This document shows, one piece after another, positions 35,613-44,242 of a stretch of 64,000 bases of DNA. The position numbers were made by a program, and so were the translations under genes. Location: the NCBI GenBank assembly GCA_023242925.1, contig CP096134.1, forward strand, positions 930,001 through 994,000, written 5' to 3'. Below the pieces are notes generated by a model. That model was not told where the DNA came from and made no database searches. It saw only the letters and a program-made list of their open reading frames with translations. This stretch comes from Hyphomonadaceae bacterium JAD_PAG50586_4 (GTDB taxonomy: Bacteria > Pseudomonadota > Alphaproteobacteria > Caulobacterales > Aquidulcibacteraceae). Position 1 is the first letter of the stretch. Every line of letters begins with the position of its first letter.

Positions 35613-36211
35613 ATGGCCAAAAAGCGAAAGCGGCGCGCAAGAGCGCCAAGAGTGTTAAGAAGTCTGCCGCGCAAAGCAATGGACGTGCAAAGCCGATGGA
35701 TGCGATCCAGCTCCTGAAGAGCGATCATCGCACCGTCGAAGCTCTATTCGAAGAATTCGAGAGCACGAACGGCTCAAAGTCGAAGCAGCGCATCGCCAAT
35801 CAGATCTGCATGGAGCTCATCGTTCATGCGCAGATCGAAGAGGAGATCTTTTACCCGGCGATCAAGGAAGCGGTGGAAGAAGAGATTTACACCGAGGCCC
35901 ACGTCGAACATGACGGCGCAAAGATGCTGATCGCGGAGATTCTGGACGGCGATCCAGATGATGAATTCTACGACGCCAACGTCAAAGTGCTCTCTGAAAT
36001 GATCAAGCACCACGTCAAAGAAGAAGAACAGCGTGACGGCATGTTCGCCCAAGCGAAGCAAGGTGAAATTGACCTGGTCGCCGTCGGCGCGGAGCTGGCC
36101 GAGCGCAAGATGGATCTCATCAATCTCTATAAGCGCAACGGTCTGCCCAAGCCGACGACCCGCACCATAAAGCAAATGCCGAAAGTCGAATTGGGCCAAC
36201 CGGTCGCCTAA
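35613..36211 (+). CDS. Hemerythrin HHE domain protein, apparent frameshift in the basic tail
   Basis: From ATG 35696 an intact 171-residue protein reads AIQLLKSDHRTVEALFEEFE, IVHAQIEEEIFYPAI, EAHVEHDGAKMLI and IKHHVKEEEQRDGMF, with His/Glu ligands of a hemerythrin di-iron site. A better start is ATG 35613 (GAGGA upstream), giving a Lys-rich tail, but one base is missing near 35626-35630 in an A/G run before AARKSAKSVKKSAAQ joins the main frame. The paralogue at 1-156 has the same kind of tail. The C-terminus ends KQMPKVELGQPVA. Likely cytosolic oxygen or nitric-oxide handling. Confidence 0.82.
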
Positions 36212-36371
36212 AGGCGGAGCGCATGCGCTGGCTGCGAGTCATTCCAGAACTGGCAGAGCGAGTTTCTCTCGACCGCGATCTTGATCGTACTTGCCATTCA
36301 TCTTCGCGAAAAGGGCTCGCCGGAATCAAAGCCGGTGGCGGCGCCCCACGCGCAAACCGGGACGGATTGAG

Positions 36372-37031
36372 ATGTGGGATTGCGTCATCATCGGCGGCGG
36401 GCCAGCCGGTCTGACCGCGGCGACCTATCTTGGTCGCTTTGACCGCGAAGTGCTTTTGGTCGACGCAGACGAGAGCCGGGTCAAACGCATCCCGCTAACG
36501 CGCAACACGCCGGGATTTCCCGATGGCATTGCAGGGCCCGAGCTGCTGGCGCGGCTGCAGGACCAGGCCAGCCGTTATGGCGCGCTCTTCCGTGGCGGCG
36601 CGATCGAGGATGTCGCGCCGATCGAGCGTGGATTTCGTCTCAGTCTCAATGGCCAGATTTTGGACGCGCGCACATTGCTGTTGGCCACTGGCGCCAAACT
36701 GATCGAGCCGCCGATTGAAAATCTCGATGAAGGCCTGCAACGCGGGCTCATTCGTTACTGCCCGATTTGCGACGGCTATGAAGCCCGCGGACAACGCATC
36801 GCCGTGCTCGGCGGCCGCTGTGGCGCGATCAAAGAAGCGCACTTCTTGCGCACCTATTCCGAAAACGTGACCTATCTTCATTTCGCTGGCGGCGAGCTAA
36901 GCGCCGAAGAATTGGCGGCGGCGGACGCTGCCGGCATTTCCATCGCCGCTGCCGGCGTCGAAAGCATCTCCCTAGATGAGCAGGTTCGCGTCATTGACAA
37001 GGCGGGCGCGGTCAAAAGCTTCGATGTGCTT
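36372..37031 (+). pseudogene. NAD(P)/FAD-dependent oxidoreductase (thioredoxin-reductase-like), 5' part, split by IS3 element
   Basis: ATG 36372 opens WDCVIIGGGPAGLTAATYLGRF, the FAD Rossmann motif, with IRYCPICDGYEARGQRIAVLGG, a CxxC redox pair plus NAD motif as in thioredoxin reductases. At FDVL (37031) the protein leaves homology because an insertion sequence begins. The coding sequence resumes at 38327 as YPCLGCDPLSELAVKAG. In the middle, GGRCGAIKEAHFL lacks the usual GGGDSA form, so NAD(P) binding may differ. Without the insertion it would be about 299 residues. The gene is disrupted. Confidence 0.85.
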
Positions 37032-37112
37032 TGGTCTGCTACCCGCAAACTGGTCCAGGAATTGCGAGAAAATTCTCGGTTTCGCGCTTAGGCGAAGAGC
37101 GAGGATTAACCG

Positions 37113-37379
37113 GTGCGAAAGTCGAAGTTTTCGGAGCAGCAGATCGCCTTCATCCTGCGCCAGGCGGATGAAGGGACGAGCGTCGAGGAAGTCTGCCGCA
37201 AGGCGGGGATTTCCGTGCAGACCTATTATCGCTGGCGCTCTAAGTATGCGGGCTTAATGCCATCCGAGCTGAAGCGCCTGCGCCAGCTCGAGGAAGAAAA
37301 CGGCAAGCTCAAGAAGATTGTCGCGGACCTTAGCCTCGACAAAGAGATGCTGCAGGACGTTCTGCGCCGAAAAATCTAA
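37113..37379 (+). CDS. IS3-family transposase OrfA
   Basis: An 88-residue HTH protein from GTG 37113 (GAGGA upstream): KFSEQQIAFILRQADEG, EEVCRKAGISVQTYYRWRSKY, then a leucine-zipper-like end LKRLRQLEEENGKLKKIV ADLSLDKEMLQDVL. It binds the IS ends. The 3' end has CGAAAAATC (A5), a possible -1 slippage site that would give the OrfAB transposase. Confidence 0.93.
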   Translation: MRKSKFSEQQIAFILRQADEGTSVEEVCRKAGISVQTYYRWRSKYAGLMPSELKRLRQLEEENGKLKKIVADLSLDKEMLQDVLRRKI

Positions 37380-37399
37380 GGCCTGCGCGTCGGCGCGAA

Positions 37400-38221
37400 T
37401 TGGTCGAGCACCTTCGCGCCGCTTGGTCCGTCAGCGAGCGGCGTGCATGCGTGGTCCTGCTCTGGGATCGCTCATGCTACAGATACAAGCCGCAGCGGGA
37501 TGCGCAGGCCGCAATGCTGAGAAAACGAATCCGCGAGATCGCCGAAAGCCGCGTGCGTTACGGCTATCGTCGCGTGCACGTGATGCTGCGGCGCGAAGGC
37601 TGGGAGATCAATCGCAAGCGCGTTTACCGGCTCTATCGCCTTGAAGGCCTTGCGTTGAAGCGGAAAATGCCGCGTCGCCGGATCAAGGCGCCGCCGCGCT
37701 CCGACCGCACCACGCCGACGGCGCCGAACGAAGTCTGGGCGATGGACTTTATGCAAGACCAGACCTTCGACGGATCGAAGTTGCGCGTGCTGACCATCGT
37801 CGACGCGGCCACGCGCGTATCGCCAGCGATCGATGTACGGCCAACCTATCGCGGCATCGACGTGGTGACCACGTTGGAACGGGTGACCGCAATCTACGGG
37901 CTGCCGAAGCGCATTCGCGTCGATCAGGGCACGGAGTTCACGTCGAAAGATATGGATCTCTGGGCTTGGAAGAACGGCGTGATCCTAGATTTCAGTCGAC
38001 CAGGAAAACCCACCGACAATGCGTTCGCGGAAGCATTCAACAGCCGTGTGCGGGCTGAGTTGCTCAACGCCAATTGGTTCTTGAGCCTCTCCGAGGCCCG
38101 CGCAAAATGTGAGGCTTGGCGCCAAGAGTACAACGAGCTACGACCACATGGCTCGATCGGCGACAGAACGCCCATGGAGCAAGCGCAAGCGCTGGGCTGG
38201 AAGCCTCCGTCCAGATGCTAA
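37400..38221 (+). CDS. IS3-family transposase OrfB (DDE integrase core)
   Basis: Open from the A5 slip site as KSKPARRRELVEHLRAAW and from TTG 37400 if read alone. HTH_21-like region RIREIAESRVRYGYRRVHVML, then the rve core: first Asp in WAMDFMQD, second Asp in VDQGTEF, Glu in DNAFAEAFNSRVR, and the ending ARAKCEAWRQEYNELRPHGS. The DDE triad looks complete. It is normally made as an OrfAB fusion by -1 frameshifting. Confidence 0.92.
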   Translation: MVEHLRAAWSVSERRACVVLLWDRSCYRYKPQRDAQAAMLRKRIREIAESRVRYGYRRVHVMLRREGWEINRKRVYRLYRLEGLALKRKMPRRRIKAPPRSDRTTPTAPNEVWAMDFMQDQTFDGSKLRVLTIVDAATRVSPAIDVRPTYRGIDVVTTLERVTAIYGLPKRIRVDQGTEFTSKDMDLWAWKNGVILDFSRPGKPTDNAFAEAFNSRVRAELLNANWFLSLSEARAKCEAWRQEYNELRPHGSIGDRTPMEQAQALGWKPPSRC

Positions 38222-38326
38222 GAGACCGCGAATTTTGCGACCGGGCCGGTGGCAATTCGGGGTGCAGTCCAGATGACGACCGGACTCCAGTGGCGGCTGG
38301 ATGAGAAACGGGGGTCACGTCAGCTT

Positions 38327-38563
38327 TATCCGTGCCTGGGTTGCGATCCACTGAGCGAACTTGCGGTGAAAGCCGGCGTGCGTTCATCGCCCGAGGGCGG
38401 CATCTTTGTGGATGCGCATCAGCGCACCAATGTCGCAGGTCTTTATGCTGCGGACGATGTGCTGAAAGGTTTGGACCAAATCGCGAGCGCCTGCGGCCAA
38501 GCCGCCATCGCTGCGGTCGCCATTCATAATCAGCTGCGCGAAGCGGGGCGGACGGCGCGTTAG
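38327..38563 (+). pseudogene. Flavoprotein oxidoreductase, 3' part after IS insertion
   Basis: After the GCTT duplication the frame reads YPCLGCDPLSELAVKAG, GGIFVDAHQRTNVAGLYAADDV and AAIAAVAIHNQL. GLYAADDV is the C-terminal FAD-binding motif of thioredoxin-reductase-like enzymes (usually GD for DD). It completes the protein begun at 36372. On its own it has no start and would not be expressed as a stable protein. Confidence 0.85.
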
Positions 38564-39138
38564 AGCTTCATACACGCTCGCAATCGCGCCGTGATCCTCT
38601 CATCTCGCATACGACGAGAGCCCGCGGTGCGCTTTATCGTAAGCTGGAAAGCGGCGAAGAATTTGGCGCCAGATTGTTGCTCGGCGCGCTCGTGCAGGCG
38701 TTCGGGAGAGCACAGCATCGCTGTAATCGTCGGCGCGATATTATGCGAAGGGAACTTTGAGAAAGCGGATCGGCGCCAGACGTGCGGCGCATCTGCGGCA
38801 GCCCAGAGAGCGCGTCATTGCTCTGCGCGGGGAGACGAGAAGCGCCCATGAACGGGGGCAATGGTGTCATGGGCGCCGTGCCCACGCTCAACCGTGCCGC
38901 CGCGTCAAATACAGATGCTCGCGCTGTCGCGGCAAGCGCATCGCCGGTGTGTTGGGGAAACCGCGAAGGCGTCCAAAAGGCTAGCGGCGTCAGCAACCGA
39001 AGCCCGCCAGGGCCGAGACGCGCACTACGCGGCTCGGTGCGCAGCACAAGATATCTCTACCCGGAGCGCAGCGTAGCTGCGCGCAAGGTGCGCGCGCGCG
39101 CGAGCGGGCGACGCCCAAACACGCATCGCTCCCCAAAC
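38564..39138. other. Non-coding stretch within the candidate island
   Basis: These 575 bp contain no supported gene. A short frame around 38634-38720 reads LYRKLESGEEFGARLLLGA, which looks protein-like but has no start or family. Further on, the sequence has low-complexity CG runs (near 39090) and frames of unnatural composition. It is probably decayed coding sequence. Confidence 0.5.
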
Positions 39139-40035
39139 TCACGCCGCCCAAACTCTCGAAGAATATCTCTTCGTCGCCGGTACTTTCAAAACCGGTACGT
39201 CTCTTTCATCGCCAAAGATATCTGATCGGAGCCATTCCAATTCGCTTTTCGGATCATTGCTCATGATCCACCAGGCCTTCACGCGCTTGCCACCGCCATC
39301 ATCCCAGCGATAGCCCCGCGCCTTCAAAGACGCTCTCTGCTCAAACGCTGTGGCTTCGGCCCGCACCAGCCAAAGTGGACGCCGCGCATTGGCCAATAAA
39401 GCTTCCAACGCCACACGGCCCGAGACGGGCAGGGGCAAGGTCAAAAGAAAGAGCGCGGCCTCTGCATCAATCAAAGCCCGATGGCCTTCATGAAACCAGC
39501 CACGCGCCCATAAGAGATAATCGAGCTTGGCCGATCCAAAGCCCTCTGCGCGCCAATCGATCTCGTCCAGAGAACAAGCCCAGTGCTTGTCCTCAAACAC
39601 CGGCCAATGCTTTTCCACCATGGGTCGGTCAAAGCCCGCATTGTGCGCCAAGATGATATGCGCTGGCTCCACGATTGCGCGCACAAGCGCTTCATCGATC
39701 ACACGCCCGGCAACCATCGCATCGGAGATGCCGTGGATCAGAGTGCTCCCCGCCGGGATTGGCTTTAACGGCTGACGAAACATCGACAAAGCACCCGCGT
39801 GATCCACGGACACGATCCGACCCGTCTCGCGCTCATATTCGAACGGCAGCAAAGCCAGTTCGATGACTTCATCGCTCTCGAGATCGAGCCCTGTGGTCTC
39901 GGTGTCGACGAATACCCCGCGCCGTGTTTCACCCAGCACCTCAGGCAAAACCCAATCCGCCGCGGCCGGCACGCGCCGTAACAAACGGAAATCCGAGTTC
40001 GCTTCAATCAGCCGGGCGGCTTCGCCGATATCCAT
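39139..40035 (-). CDS. 3'-5' exonuclease, DnaQ-like (DEDDh)
   Basis: A 298-residue protein with an exonuclease core: Exo I FVDTETTGLD (Asp and Glu), Exo II AHNAGFDRPMVEKHW (Asp) and Exo III HRALIDAEA (His and Asp). It resembles DNA polymerase III epsilon-like exonucleases used standalone in alphaproteobacteria. The C-terminal 90 residues (RPLWLVRAEATAFEQRASL, YRWDDGGGKRVKAWW) are an extra domain seen with this subgroup, possibly substrate binding. No strong ribosome-binding site. It lies inside the tRNA-bounded segment. Confidence 0.9.
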   Translation of the reverse strand: MDIGEAARLIEANSDFRLLRRVPAAADWVLPEVLGETRRGVFVDTETTGLDLESDEVIELALLPFEYERETGRIVSVDHAGALSMFRQPLKPIPAGSTLIHGISDAMVAGRVIDEALVRAIVEPAHIILAHNAGFDRPMVEKHWPVFEDKHWACSLDEIDWRAEGFGSAKLDYLLWARGWFHEGHRALIDAEAALFLLTLPLPVSGRVALEALLANARRPLWLVRAEATAFEQRASLKARGYRWDDGGGKRVKAWWIMSNDPKSELEWLRSDIFGDERDVPVLKVPATKRYSSRVWAA

Positions 40036-40145
40036 GGAAGTTCAACATAGCATGCAGCGCGGCAGCGCAAGCCTGCTTGGCTCAGCGCGATGTTGTCGGA
40101 CATGAGGGAGGGCGCCGCCTTGAGGTCTCGACGTGGACGACCTTC

Positions 40146-40527
40146 ATGTCGAGCGAAATTCTGCTGACAATTGAAGACGCCGCCGCGCGTTTGAGGATTT
40201 CCAAACACACCCTCAATCGTCGGCGCGTGATCGGTGAGGGGCCGCCCTTCATCAAGTAGGGGCCCACGCCTTGTGCGCTACCGGGAGGGCGTGCTGGAGG
40301 TGTTGGGCAGACGCCCGTACGCGCGGGTCAACGCAAGCCTGCGAGAGAGCAAGGAGCTCAGGATGCGAGGCGCCACCGCGCCGACCAGGCGCCGACCAGC
40401 AATCTCAGCGTCCACCTTTGTTCGAACGGGGCGTCGACAAGATATTGATGTGACAGGTAATTCTTGGAGCGGGCGGGGGAATCGAACCCCCGACATTCAG
40501 CTTGGGAAGCTGACGTTCTACCTCTGA
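40146..40527 (+). pseudogene. Excisionase/AlpA-like HTH protein, apparent frameshift
   Basis: ATG 40146 starts LLTIEDAAARLRISKHTLNRR and GEGPPFIK, a HTH_17/AlpA-type DNA-binding domain, then meets a stop at 40257. One base over, the wing continues as GPRLVRYREGVLEVLGRR. One extra base near 40255-40262 explains this. The true 3' end is uncertain, since the shifted frame runs into the opposite-strand tRNA. Such small HTH proteins often lie beside integration sites as excisionases, which fits the position about 320 bp from the tRNA-Gly 3' end. No integrase is visible. Confidence 0.55.
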
Positions 40528-40538
40528 ACTACGCCCGC
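40465..40538 (-). tRNA. tRNA-Gly (anticodon CCC)
   Basis: A cloverleaf reads GCGGGCG acceptor, D arm GTTC-AGAGGTA-GAAC, anticodon arm TCAGC-TTCCCAA-GCTGA with CCC at 34-36, T arm GGGGG-TTCGATT-CCCCC and encoded CCA. The acceptor 3' strand shows only GCCCGC before T-CCA, one C short of pairing with G7; a CCCCC run that should be six C would explain it. The 3' end is the right boundary of the candidate island. Confidence 0.92.
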
Positions 40539-40611
40539 GAAAGCGCTACGACCGATAGCGGGTTTTGTGCGCGTGGCGCAAGCGAGCCGCTGAGGGCGGC
40601 GTGCTCCAAAC

Positions 40612-42477
40612 TCAAGCGTAGGACGCAGCCTGTTCGGGGGTGACTGCCGGATCGGCGCGGCCAGCGTCTGCGGCGAGCACGGCGGCCGGGGCTACTTCTT
40701 CCGGGGTCAGGAACACGCCCGCGCGCGCGGCCATGAAGCCCGCCTGCGCGCTCGACGTGAACACCGTCAGCGGCACGCTGAAGACGAGGCCGAACAGGAT
40801 TGGCGCCGTCCAGATCACCAGATCCGAATAGGGCGCGGCGAGTGCCAGCACGAAGACGCCGATGGCGGTGTGCCACCAGCAGGCGCGCCAGGCTTCGGTC
40901 CAAGGCGCTGCCTCCGCCGAGCGGCGCTGCGAATTCCAACCACTGTCGAACCCAAGCACCGTCTCGGCTACAGCGCGGCAGGTGAACAGCATACGCATAG
41001 GCGCAAGCACCGCCGACATGACGAGTTCGCCCAAGAGGCCCGCGATCACAGCGTAACCGCCGCCAAACGCGCGGCGCTCTTCGGGGCGCGTGAGGATCAA
41101 GAACGCACCCATGATCTTGGGGCCGAACAGCATCACGACTGTCAGCACGATGCTCCAATGCAGTTCGAGCAATTGCTCGGCGCGGCCGGAGAACCAGGGT
41201 TCGCCCGGCTCAGGCGCGCCCTGCTCGAGGCGCAGCGCGATGCCGGCGCTCAAGAACGCCAGCCAAAGCGGGGCGGCGAAATAGACCATTGCGGCCATGG
41301 CGATTTGCACTTTGGCGAGCCAGCCCAGGCCTTCGGCGCGCATGAGGCCCAGGTGCTGGAGGTTGCCCTGGCACCAGCGGCGATCGCGGATCGCTTCATC
41401 GACAAGCGTCGGTGGGCATTGTTCGAACGAGCCATCCAAGAGCGGCGCCATTTCCACGCCCCAACCGGCGCGGCGCATGAACATGCTTTCGATGACGTCG
41501 TGGCTGAGAATTTCGCCGCCAAAGGGCGGTGCGCCCTGCAAACGCGGCAAACCTGCTGTCTCGGCGAATGCGCGCGTACGTAGGATGGCGTTGTGTCCCC
41601 AATAGAGACCCTCCGCGCCGGTCCACCAGGCCACGCCCGCCGACGCGACGCGGCCATAGAGACGGATGCCGAATTGCATGTGACGCGAGAACAGCGTGTC
41701 GCCGCCAAAGCCCATCGGAATGGTCTGCAGCACGCCGAGATCCTGGCGTGCATCCATGTAGGTTGGCAGCGCTTGCAGCAGCTCGGCGCTCATCAAAGAG
41801 TCCGCGTCGAGCACGATCATGTATTCGTAGGCGCCGCCGAAATTGCGGACCCAATCGGCGACGTTGCCGGACTTGCGACCGATATTGGCGCTGCGGCGAC
41901 GATAAAAGAATGAGCTCTTGCCGGTCGCGGCCGCATTGACGGCGGCGATGCCTTCTTGGGCGGCGACCAGCTCTTTGTTGGTGTCGCTCAAAACGAAGAA
42001 GTCGAACTGGCTGCTCAAGCCCTTGCGGGCGAGCGCGTTGTCCATCGCGCGCAGGCGTGCATAGACGGCCGCGACGTCCTCATTGCGCACGACGGCGAGC
42101 AGGGCGGTGCGTTGGTTGGAGACGCCGACAATGTCTTCGACTTTGAAGAAGTCGCCGCGACGCGTGGCGAGCAGGAAAAAGCCGGCGAGCGCGCTGCAGA
42201 ACCAGCACGAGATGCCGATGAACAGCGGGCCGAACAAAACCAGCGCCACCACTTCGATCCAGGTGAAGCCTTCACCCGCAAACAGGTCGAACGGCGCCAT
42301 GAAGGCGGCGATGGTCAAAACGAAGGTGGCGGTGAACAACGCCGTGCGGCGCATCCACATCGGCGTGTACTCAAACCAGCGCGGTTCTTGCGCCGGTTGC
42401 GAGGCGCGCTGGGTGGGCATCGCCAAACTTGCCGTCGGCGGCAGAATTTGCGGTGTTGTCGCGTGATCGTAAGCCAA
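40612..42477 (-). CDS. opgH: Glucans biosynthesis glucosyltransferase (OpgH/MdoH-like)
   Basis: A 621-residue inner-membrane GT2 enzyme that makes osmoregulated periplasmic glucans. The N-terminus carries LPPTASLAMPTQ, a family mark, two helices (LFTATFVLTIAAFMAPF, VALVLFGPLFIGISCWF), a glycosyltransferase domain (NIGRKSGNVADWVRNFG, VLDADSLM as the DxD motif, GHNAILRT, RRWCQGNLQHL as QxxRW) and four or more C-terminal helices. TTG 42477 (GGGGA just upstream) keeps the LAMP motif; ATG 42420 is possible. Shorter than the E. coli protein (847) because the long N-terminal tail is absent. No opgG neighbour is seen. Confidence 0.92.
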   Translation of the reverse strand: MAYDHATTPQILPPTASLAMPTQRASQPAQEPRWFEYTPMWMRRTALFTATFVLTIAAFMAPFDLFAGEGFTWIEVVALVLFGPLFIGISCWFCSALAGFFLLATRRGDFFKVEDIVGVSNQRTALLAVVRNEDVAAVYARLRAMDNALARKGLSSQFDFFVLSDTNKELVAAQEGIAAVNAAATGKSSFFYRRRSANIGRKSGNVADWVRNFGGAYEYMIVLDADSLMSAELLQALPTYMDARQDLGVLQTIPMGFGGDTLFSRHMQFGIRLYGRVASAGVAWWTGAEGLYWGHNAILRTRAFAETAGLPRLQGAPPFGGEILSHDVIESMFMRRAGWGVEMAPLLDGSFEQCPPTLVDEAIRDRRWCQGNLQHLGLMRAEGLGWLAKVQIAMAAMVYFAAPLWLAFLSAGIALRLEQGAPEPGEPWFSGRAEQLLELHWSIVLTVVMLFGPKIMGAFLILTRPEERRAFGGGYAVIAGLLGELVMSAVLAPMRMLFTCRAVAETVLGFDSGWNSQRRSAEAAPWTEAWRACWWHTAIGVFVLALAAPYSDLVIWTAPILFGLVFSVPLTVFTSSAQAGFMAARAGVFLTPEEVAPAAVLAADAGRADPAVTPEQAASYA

Positions 42478-42610
42478 AGGATCCCCGGAGCGCGATCAGG
42501 CGCCAACCCGCTCGAACAGGTAAGTACGACATCAGTCGCATCGTGTGAATGCGCATGCGCCGCCCATCGCTTGGGCGACCCCTCGCGACGTCGCTAAAGA
42601 ATGTGGCGCC

Positions 42611-44111
42611 TTAAAAGCGCCAATGCGTCTCGTTGCCGCTGGTGAAGGCTATCCCCGAAGCGCCGACGGGTTCTGCTTTGCCATCAGTGAGATAGGCAAT
42701 CGCATTCTCGTCCGTGGCGGGAATTTTAGCGAGAAAACGTTCGCCGGCCGGTGTTTTACCGATGATGACTCCCGCGCGCGGACGACCATCACGTTCGTAA
42801 AACACCGTGTAGGTCTCCACTTTTGCTGGGCCTGAATAGCTTGCTATGAGCGGTGGGATAGGTGCGCGTTGCGCGTCCGCTTCGGCTTGGTAGTCAAAAT
42901 CCCTTGGTTTTACTGCAGCGCGCGTGGGATCGCGGCTGACAATGATCGAATGGTTCTGCGTCGCGAAGCCGCCATTGGCGAACAAGAGGCCGTGTTGACC
43001 GCCGGCGCGTAGCTTCTGCGCCATCGCGACGACGGCATGGCTCATGTAATTGCCGATGGGGCCCCCGCCGAAGGTCAAGCCGCCAAAGACTGTGGCCGGT
43101 TTTTCGACCGGCCAGTCGATGATCCGGCGCGCCATTTTCGGAACGCACGGGAAGCAGGAATAGAGCTCAACGCAATCCAGCTCTGCAGATTTGACGGCAT
43201 TCAAATCCAGCGTGCGCTGGAGGGAAACCGCCATGCTGGCGGAATGATCAAACCGATCGCGGGCAAGGATGTCGTTGGATTCTGTCGGCCGCCGCGCCGT
43301 GGCCGACATAGATCAAGCGCTCTTCCGGCACGCCGCGTTGCAACGCCTGCGCGAGGGAAGTGACGATAAAGGCCGCGCCCTGGTTCACCGATGAATTGGC
43401 CACCATCAGCTTATTGTAAGGAAATGCGATCGGCCGATTGTCGGGCGTGACGCGTACGACGTCGTCGACGCTGACGGGTTTGCGTATCCAAGCGCCATCG
43501 TGCGCGGCCGCGACTTGGCTGAAGCGTGACCAGATTTCGCCGCTCTCAGATTGTGCTTCGCCCAAACTTTGTCCCCACGCCGCGCGCGTGGCGTTTTCGT
43601 AGAGCGGGTAGATGTCGACGGGCGCTACGAGGCCGTAGCGTTGTGCGTATGTCGGATCGCGGCGTTGCGGGATGCTGCGAATGGCGTTGTGATCTGAAGC
43701 TTTGTCGCCCGATTGCAGTGCGGCGCGTTGTGCGGCCGTGCGTAGCGCTTCACCGCCAGCAATGAGCGCCGTTGTGATCTCGCCATTGGCGATGCGATGC
43801 GCGGCTTCGTTGAGCAACAGGATTGGGCTTGCGCCGCTCGGGTATTTCGTCTTGTAGGCAAGGCGCGGCGAGGCGCCGAGTTCTGCGACGAGCAATGGCG
43901 CGACATCGCCAAGCTCGCGGAACGAGAGATTATCGACGACGCCAACCGAGTCGATGCCGGCGAGCCAAGCGCCGCCGCCGGTATCTGCCTCGGCCAAACG
44001 CGCCGCCGCCGCCATCAGGCCTAACGTATCGAGCCCCGCCATCGGATCGACGGGTCGATCGTTCAATTGGCCGACGCCAACGATCACCGGCGTACGCGCG
44101 CTATCGTCCAT
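42611..44111 (-). pseudogene. Acetyl-CoA acetyltransferase-like thiolase, apparent single-base frameshift
   Basis: ATG 44111 (GGAGG upstream) starts ARTPVIVGVGQLNDRPVD, then RLAYKTKYPSGASPILLLNEA and VNQGAAFIVTSL, as in the SCP2-like thiolase subgroup. At about 43287-43299 (a GC-rich GCGGC run) the frame breaks after YVGHGAA and resumes as PTESNDILARDRFDHSASM, ELYSCFPCVPKMA and GLTFGGGPIGNYMSHAV to a C-terminal OB-like domain. One extra base explains the break; the full length is about 499 residues. Likely acyl-CoA or sterol-type thiolysis, but substrates are unknown. Confidence 0.82.
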
Positions 44112-44242
44112 GATTTCCTCCGTGCAGCGCGATCCTACGCGCGTGGCGCAGGCGGAGACAATTTTTCGCAACGTCACCCTGGGGCTGACGCATGGTCAGC
44201 GGCCCGTTTCGGCTCTATCTATCCAGGCAAAGGAGCCCGTTC

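Larger units (their letters stand above)
37032..38322 (+). mobile_element. IS3-family insertion sequence (IS407-type), 1291 bp
   Basis: The left end TGGTCTGCTACCCGC and the reverse complement of the right end TGACGTGACCCCCG form imperfect terminal inverted repeats with TG/CA tips. GCTT occurs directly on both sides (37028-37031 and 38323-38326); removing the element and one copy rejoins the flavoprotein reading frame exactly (FDVL to YPCLGC). A 4-bp duplication fits the IS407 subgroup. It carries orfA and orfB. Both look intact, so it may be recent. Confidence 0.93.

Noticed and set aside
37370..37380. IS3 orfA/orfB break as another sequencing indel
   Set aside because: A -1 shift at an A run between orfA and orfB is normal programmed frameshifting in IS3 elements.
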